Of a stretch of 23,990 bases of DNA, positions 17,720 to 23,990 are shown piece after piece (positions within the stretch are counted from its first letter, which is position 1; every line of letters begins with the position of its first letter). This DNA is from an uncultured Mycoplasma sp. (GTDB lineage: Bacteria > Bacillota_I > Bacilli_A > Mycoplasmatales > Metamycoplasmataceae): contig CAMRBO010000004.1 of NCBI GenBank assembly GCA_947040465.1, forward strand, positions 1 to 23,990, given 5' to 3'. The position numbers were made by a program, and so were the translations under genes. The notes under the pieces are model-generated. The model was not told the origin of the DNA. It worked only from the letters and a program-made list of their open reading frames with translations, and made no database searches.

Positions 17720-19027
17720 ATGAATACAAAAACAATAGATAAAAAAACATCTGAAATGAGAATCACGGTACCGGTTGCTATTGAAAATTGAAAAAAAGCT
17801 CAAACCAAATCTTTTGAATTATTAGCAAAAGATTTAAGCATCAAGGGATTTAGAAAAGGTAAAGTTCCTTTGACAAAGGCAAAAGAATTTATTTCAGAAG
17901 GTCAAATATGAGAGAAAGCTATTTTATCTTTATTAGATAAGCATGTTGTGATTGCTTCTAAGGAAATTTCTGATGATGAAATAATTTTAGATAATCCCAC
18001 ATATAAAGTTGAGAAAGTGACAAATAATGAATTAGAAATTATTTTTGTATATCCTTTATTTCCTGATTTCAAACTAAAAGATTATAAAAACTTGAAAATA
18101 TCACTTGATAAAATAGGTGAGGCTGAATTAAAAAAAGATGTTATTGAGCAAGAGGAAAAACTATTGTCTAAAACCGCAGTTCTCTTACCTAAAAAAGGTA
18201 AAGATGTAAAAATTGAGAAAAACGACACCATTATCTTTGATTTTAAGGGTTTTGTTGATGGAGAACCATTTGAAGGTGGAGAAACTGAAAACTTTGAATT
18301 AAAGGTTGGTTCAGGTGGTTTTATACCAGGATTTGAAGATAAACTTATTGATTTGAAATTAGGATATAAAGGAAGCATCAACGTTCCTTTCCCTAAAGAT
18401 TATCATGTTCAAGATTTAGCGGGCAAAAAAGCTAAATTTGAAATTGAAATTAAAGATATTAAATCTTTAGATTTTCCTAAATTAGATGAAGATTTTGTAA
18501 AAACTTTAAATATTCCAAATACAACAACTCCTAAAGAATTAAAATCATATCTTTTAGATTTAACTAAGAGAGAGAATTTAGAAAAATCAAGAATTAAATT
18601 TAAAAATGAAGTATTCTCAAGATTAATGGATCAAAATGAAATACCGGTTCCTAAAACACTTCTTTTAAAAGAGGTTCAAACATTAATGAAAAAATTTGAA
18701 GAAGGACTTAAAAAACAAGGATTAACAAGAAAAGAATATCTTGAAATGACTAAATTAACCAGTAAAGATATCACTAAAGAACTTACTGTTGAAGCCGAAA
18801 AGAATATTATTACTTCTTTATTATTTGCTCATTTAGCCAAAGTTGAAAAGCTTGAAGCTAAAGATGAAGATTTTGAAAGGCAATATGAAAAGCTTGCTAA
18901 ACTATATAATATCGAAGACACTAAAATGATTAAAGAAATGTTGCCAAAAGAAAAAATGGAACCCCAAATTATCAACGAATTAGTTATTGATATGCTAATA
19001 AAATACAACACAAAGCAGGTAGAATAA
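17720..19027 (+). CDS. tig: Trigger factor, ribosome-bound peptidyl-prolyl isomerase chaperone
   Basis: Trigger factor binds at the ribosomal exit tunnel through L23 and shields nascent chains. The ribosome-docking signature GFRKGKVP occupies residues 43-50, exactly where it lies in E. coli. The FKBP-type PPIase domain is at about 150-245, with FDFKGFVDGEPFEGGE and GSGGFIPGFEDKLIDLKLG. The C-terminal helical arms follow with EIPVPKTLL. The 435-residue length is normal. Here it stands next to a DUF3196-like gene. Downstream begins a decayed region, so tig marks the edge of the conserved part of the window. Confidence 0.95.
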
Positions 19028-19105
19028 TAAAAAAATTATTTAAAACTTGTGCGGCTTCAGCCATAATAAGCAAAAATGAGAATTTTTTATAAAATAATAT
19101 TGTAG

Positions 19106-19790
19106 AATCGTCATCAAAAAAAAAAAGATATTAATGCTTTAAATAATGGTATTACAAACTTTGGAATAGGGCAAATCAGTGGTGATCATTCAAACTTTTG
19201 AATAAATTCTGCTGATAAAAAATTAAATGCCACTTGGGCAAGAAATCATTTGCCTAGTGCATTATATAAATTTCCCGACCTTATAACAGAATACTTTAAT
19301 GAACCCAACATAGAAGTGGGTCTACATAAGTGGGGAACGACTGTTCGACTTGATTACATTCATGAAATGGTTGAAGTAAGGTGAAAGTTACTGGATTTAA
19401 TTATGATTTGGATGGAGATGGTACAGGAGATCACGGTAAAAATACATCTATAAACATATCTGATATAAGTTTACAAAGTGATATTAAAGACATTTTTACA
19501 GATCAAATTCAAATATCTGACCCAAGAGCTTCACATTATATTGATAAATATATTAAACTAGAATATAGAGATAAGGTTGCATTTGATCCATACTTATGAA
19601 AATTGAAAGTTATAAATAAAAACACACTAGAAGTCAAAATCATTTTTCCTTAAGATTATCTGATTTAGATCCTAAAAAATACTATTATTTTTTAGGAGCA
19701 ACTGAGGATTATGACACTTATGAAAAAAGTTTGCTAAAAATTCAAGAGCTTGTTAAACTTTTAGAAAAAGATTACTCAATATTTGTTTAG
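19106..19790 (+). pseudogene. Decayed gene of unknown family with a DxDxDG loop, two frameshifts
   Basis: Three open stretches in three frames read as one protein. Frame A is open from 19106, after a TAG at 19103, to about 19384 (NNGITNFGIGQISGDHSNFW ... LDYIHEMVEV). Frame B continues from 19381 (KVTGFNYDLDGDGTGDHG ...) to TAA at 19651. Frame C runs from about 19653 to TAG at 19788 (LSDLDPKKYYYFLGATEDYD ...). About 225 residues remain. There is no valid start; ATG 19076 lies in frame A but is cut off by the TAG. DLDGDGTGD fits the calcium-binding loop of EF-hand, dockerin or thrombospondin-3 type repeats, which suggests a secreted or surface origin. An 11-base A-run at 19116-19126 lies near its broken N-terminus. 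A terminator follows at 19816. Confidence 0.7.
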
Positions 19791-19815
19791 TTATTATTTG
19801 GTTCAAAGGAATTAT

Positions 19816-19843
19816 AAAAAGAACTTTAATTAGTTCTTTTTTT
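19816..19843 (+). terminator. Rho-independent terminator, copy 1
   Basis: A 9-bp stem AAAAAGAAC/GTTCTTTTT with loop TTTAATTA is followed by a short T-run. It closes the decayed gene. The core AAAGAACTTTAATTAG recurs at 20174. Confidence 0.75.
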
Positions 19844-19937
19844 GTACAATTTTTATGTGTAAAAACCTCATTCTTTGAAAACCTAATATAACCTTATAAA
19901 ATATTTTTGTTTTTTTGCTCATGTTTTTATTATAGAA

Positions 19938-20140
19938 ATGAGAAAAATGGAAAAAACAACAAATAAGAAAATACTTGATCCTAAACTTTTAGAAAAAAAT
20001 ATTACTTTATATATTGAAAAAAGCAAAATGAAATAATAGAAGTTTTTGAGGAAAGATGTGTAATTTATGAAGAATATATTTTAGAGCTTGAATCAAAATT
20101 AGAGAAAAGTAAAAAAATAATTTTTGATAATAAGTTATAA
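19938..20140 (+). pseudogene. Small coiled-coil protein gene with one frameshift
   Basis: ATG 19938 opens a 32-codon frame (MRKMEKTTNKKILDPKLLEK ...) that stops at 20034-20036. Shifting frame near the A-rich stretch at 20016-20028 gives a continuation (NEIIEVFEERCVIYEEYILE ...) ending at TAA 20138-20140. Joined, it would be a charged helical protein of about 67 residues with heptad-like Leu/Ile spacing. Family unknown. The joined frame could reflect decay, a sequencing slip, or a slippery tract used for on/off switching. It lies between two copies of the same terminator module. Confidence 0.5.
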
Positions 20141-20173
20141 GAGTTATATTATTGGATTTAAAAAATAATGAAT

Positions 20174-20198
20174 AAAGAACTTTAATTAGCTCTTTTTT
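20174..20198 (+). terminator. Rho-independent terminator, copy 2 (degenerate stem)
   Basis: AAAGAAC/GCTCTTT with loop TTTAATTA and six T's. One A-C mismatch weakens the stem relative to copy 1 at 19816. The following bases (TACAATTT) also match between the copies. Confidence 0.6.
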
Positions 20199-20213
20199 AT
20201 GTTACAATTTATT

Positions 20214-20219
20214 TATAAT
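20214..20219 (+). promoter_or_regulatory. -10 box for the large surface protein
   Basis: TATAAT lies 26 bases before ATG 20246. Start near 20226 gives a leader of about 20 nt that contains AGAAGGA at 20234-20240, spaced 5 bases from ATG. Confidence 0.5.
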
Positions 20220-20245
20220 AATCTGCTATTTTGAGAAGGATATTT

Positions 20246-23200
20246 ATGAACTTTAAAACAAAAAAAATATTATTTGGCTTAGGAGGTAGTCTAATTGCTT
20301 CATCTGTCATATTTTTTTCTGCATCTACTCTAAATTATGAGCATTTTAAAAATAAAAATACTTTCACTTTAAATAATATTAATTTTAATAAAACAGAAGA
20401 ATTTATAAATTATTCCACTTATAAAAATTACATAAATAAACTAATTAATTCTGATTCAGTTTTATATGATTCACTATCTACCGAAAAGTTAACAACCGAC
20501 GTTTTTGCTAAGATTGAAAATGCTAAAAATGCTTCATTAGATTTAGAAGAAAATTGAGAAAAAATTCATAAACAACAAGGAATTTACAGTACTAACTTAT
20601 CTAATTCAATAAACAACTATCAGGTTAGTAATGTTAGCGATTCATTAAATATTACAAAAATTAAAAATAATCCATATCAAAAACAAACTTATTACAATTG
20701 CAATGGAAATAAAGTAACATCTTCTATGTGTAATAGTCACTATCAGCATCCAATTTGAGTTAAACCACCAATTACTAATCCAGATATTAATCTTCCACAT
20801 CATTGAGTTTATAAAACTAAAGCATCCGGGATTAGAGTGCAAGCTCATCAAGGAGCTGTTGAAAATGGGCAACTAAAATATGAAGGAAGTATTGACGGCA
20901 TTAGAACATCAACTTTTAGAGTACCTAATAGGAATACCTGAAATTTTGATACTGAATCTGGAAGTGCATCAGCCTCATTGGTTAATAATATAAATTACAA
21001 CAGATGACCAACCATAACATTTGATGATATTACAAATTGAACACCTAGTAGCAAAATTCAAAAAAGGACATCATATTCAGTCAATGGTAATAAGAGCAAC
21101 TTAACAGCAGGAAATCATCATCTTTTATCTTTTGGTGAAAATAATAAAGAAATTTTTAAAAATCTATTAATTGTTGATTCAATTACTTCACCATATTCAA
21201 AAAATGGTGGTTATTATTTTAATAATTTAAAGCAACAACCTAAATTTAAATTAGGTCTTAATTTACCTTTAGTAACAGCAGCAATGCAAATGAAAGATGT
21301 TAGAGAAAAAGCTATTAAAATTATTTCTCTTAATAAAGATGTAATTTTAGAATATTCTTCTCCATCAGGCGAAACATTAGCTAGTTTATTCGGTTCTGAG
21401 ATTGAGTATTATAAATTTATTAATACTTATATTCAAAATATTTTAGATGGTAAGTATTCTAATGCAAAATCAGCAAAAATATTAACTTTTGTTGATAAGC
21501 TAATTAAAAGAGATATTACTAAGTCAACAATTGATAAAATTAAATCTAATAGTTCTACAGAATATCCTAATTTTTATTCGACAGAACAAAAATGGGTTGA
21601 TACTTTAAAAAATAATGGAAGAGAATTACCTATTTCAATAAACAAAGCTTCATCAGGAATTTATGCAAATGCTGAACTTACCTCAAATTTGTTACCAGTT
21701 AATAAATGAAATTCATTAGCTAACTTTATAATTCCAGAGTTTTTGAATCAAAAAATAATTGCTAATGTTGAAATTAATGGCAATAAGCATGAAATTACAT
21801 TATTAGAAAATGGAGTTTTTGAGGAAATAATGATTCCATTAAATAGTAACTTGAATACTTCAACTTTAAAACTTATTTCCTTATCAACATCTCAAACAAA
21901 TAGATATCTACCTGACCTTCAAAATATATTAAAAACATCGCAAAATCACCAAACCATTCAAATTGATAATAAAACATATTTAGTAGAAGATTATTTTATT
22001 AATAATCTTGTTGTGGATACAGATATAAATAATCTTAACTTTATTTTTTCATGATTATATGCAAGTGAAAAAACCGTAATAAACGATAAAAGATTATATC
22101 AATTTAAAAATATGAATTCTATGTCTGAAATTAAATCTGATTTAAGATTAGTTTTACCAGATGAAACTTTTAATGATCCATTTGGAAATGATACAAGAAA
22201 TATGTATGCTAAAGAGTTATCACAATTAGTTTACTTTCCACAACAATTTGCTCATCCAGCACTAGCTTCATTATTTATGCCTGATAATGCAGACTGAGAT
22301 AGATGAATGAGGGATGAAATGCCTACATATCTAAATAATGATGTAAGCGCTTCTGGAGCTCCTTTAAGTAGAGATTTATTAATTAATAATGTGTTTAATA
22401 ATGATTGACTTAATGATAATTATTTAATGAATACATTTGATAACTTTACAGGTAATGAATTACAAGCTAAAATTGATGCTGGAGAAGATATTTTACTTGC
22501 TTCAAGTAGAGCAAGACAATGGTTCCAATTTTTTACAATGCCAAAATTTGCAAATACTCCAATAAAAGAACTTTATGCAAATGATTACACTGGAGTAATT
22601 TATACATTTGCTCAATATACCACCAAAATTAATGATGCAAATAAAGAAGGACTTATAGAAGCTAATGGATTTTATAAAGTAGCAAACAATGCAACAGAAG
22701 GAGGGGCAATTACTTCTTACAATTATATTGTCCAATTAGAAACACCTAAAAGAAAGTTTAAATCTAATGATTCTTCTGCTTTTGAAAACTTGTTAAATTT
22801 TAGTCAAACTTTATCTCCAATTTGAGTTTCACAAGAAGTTTATGATGCTAGATTAAAAGCTTGAATGAATACTAAAAATAAAATTATTGGAATAAATCCT
22901 GAAGATTACAATTCGGATTCAATTGTTCAACCAACTTTTGAGTTAAGTGATGACTTTAATGTTAACTCGATTAGAAGCTTTCAAAGAACCATGACAATTA
23001 GATATCCTAAGACTATTGCATCTATGGTTTCAGCTGACGAAAATGGAAATCCTATTAATTTAAACTTTAAATTAATGGATCTTGATGGAATGAAAGGATT
23101 TATAGAGAAAAATAAAGTGGCAATTAGTGCTGGAAGAGTAGTAATTGATGAAGTTGAAAACACTATTTCTTGACCAGCAGATATTCTGGAAAGACATTTA

Positions 23201-23990
23201 GGAATTAAATTAACTCCTTTTGGAGTTGATTCAAGACACTTAAATTGAGATAACTTAGATTTTGGTTATGATATTAATACTGGAATTACAACAACTCCTC
23301 ATTCATTAAAAGTTAAGATAGATAATATGAGTTTAACTGATAAAGTTAATTTTATATTACTGCCATCTATTGATGTTGTTGAGAAAAATGATTTTATTAC
23401 ATCTGTTGATAGATTAATTGTTAATGTTGTTACAGTAAATGGAATAGAAGGTTTAGAATTCATTTGAGTTTATAAAGATGGAATATTTGTAAAAAATTCT
23501 ACTATTATTTTCGATAACATTAAATCAACCCCTATAACCTCTAAAACTATTATGGATCCAGATAAAATAAATGTCGAATTTAAAATTTGGAATCCTGACT
23601 TTAAAATAGAAGATTCTCCAGAAGCTTGAGAAACATTTAAATTAGAATTTGGAAAACCTGAATTTTATGATAAATTCTTTAGCTTTAATACTTATGGAAT
23701 TAGTGAAATCAAAAATATAATTTTTAATGACAATACAAAACAAGTTAATTTTGAACTAATACTTAAGCCTAATTTTATTCCTTCATTGGGTTATCGTGAT
23801 GAATGAACAAAAACAAATACTTCTTTAGAATGAGATAAAACAACAAAATGAAAAACATTTAGTGCAAAAGTTGGAACAGTTGTTCCTCCTCTTCAAAGAG
23901 CAGCTTGAGAAATTCCTGTTATGGCTACAGGAATTAGTTTAGTTGCACTTCTATTAATTTCAATTGTAAGTATTTTGATAATAAGAAAAA
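20246..23990 (+). CDS. Large surface protein with N-terminal and C-terminal membrane anchors (3' end beyond window)
   Basis: The frame is open for 1248 codons and is not closed at the right edge. I read it through without TAA or TAG; UGA is used often as Trp. Residues about 7-28 (ILFGLGGSLIASSVIFFSAS) form a signal anchor or signal peptide; there is no lipobox cysteine. The middle about 1190 residues are hydrophilic and Asn/Ser/Thr-rich, as in exported mycoplasma proteins. A membrane segment near residues 1222-1246 (MATGISLVALLLISIVSILI) followed by RK suggests a C-terminal anchor with a short inner tail. Only two cysteines were seen, Cys152 and Cys162, which could form a disulfide. AGAAGGA is a good Shine-Dalgarno for ATG 20246. 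I do not recognise a family; adhesin or other surface roles are inference from topology. Confidence 0.8.

Noticed and set aside
17644..17720. CIRCE or other heat-shock operator before tig
   Set aside because: No TTAGCACTC-type inverted repeat is present.
19053..19062. GGCTTCAGCC inverted repeat after tig as a terminator
   Set aside because: Loop of two bases and no T-run; too weak to call.
19938..20140. Insertion-sequence orfA-type fragment
   Set aside because: No helix-turn-helix or transposase motif and no inverted terminal repeats or target duplication were seen around it.

Overview
The window is AT-rich and comes from a wall-less bacterium of the Mollicutes, most likely a Mycoplasma in the broad sense. 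The decisive sign is that nearly every recognisable gene reads through in-frame UGA codons at tryptophan positions, for example in SecA, GatB, UvrC and the amidotransferase and acyltransferase genes. UGG is also used. Very tight gene packing, GatCAB, a degenerate RNase J paralogue and a large wall-less-type surface protein fit this. I cannot name the species.

Layout. At 1-255 (minus) is the start of an Asn/Gln/Met-rich protein built on a 42-residue repeat; it runs off the left edge. A tRNA-Thr(GGT) gene follows at 370. From 515 to 8168 a nine-gene, nearly gapless plus-strand array runs acpS, plsC, scpA, scpB, an RluA-family pseudouridine synthase, gatC, gatA, gatB and a YihY/BrkB membrane protein. 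It combines lipid synthesis, chromosome condensation, RNA modification and Gln-tRNA formation. It meets secA (minus) with only 8 bp between stop codons. An NrnA-like DHH phosphoesterase gene lies upstream of secA on the same strand.

From 11953 the plus strand carries a full-length RNase J-like protein that has lost every expected metal ligand. Next is a membrane protein that resembles the 4-TM anchor domain of SpoIIIE/FtsK without its motor, then a WCGDC thioredoxin-like protein and uvrC. After tRNA-Arg(TCT) come a DUF3196-like gene and tig (trigger factor).

The right end (19.0-24.0 kb) is accessory. It holds a twice-frameshifted pseudogene with a DxDxDG calcium-loop motif, a frameshifted small coiled-coil gene, two near-identical terminator/spacer modules, and a surface protein of more than 1248 residues anchored at both ends that continues past the right edge.

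Promoters found are mostly extended -10 boxes (TGATATAAT type) without a clear -35. Several sit so close to the start codon that the mRNA would be leaderless or nearly so. No CRISPR array, complete insertion sequence or defence system was seen. The most unusual items are the RNase J pseudoenzyme beside a motor-less SpoIIIE-like anchor, the UvrC active-site substitution, and the decaying surface-gene region.
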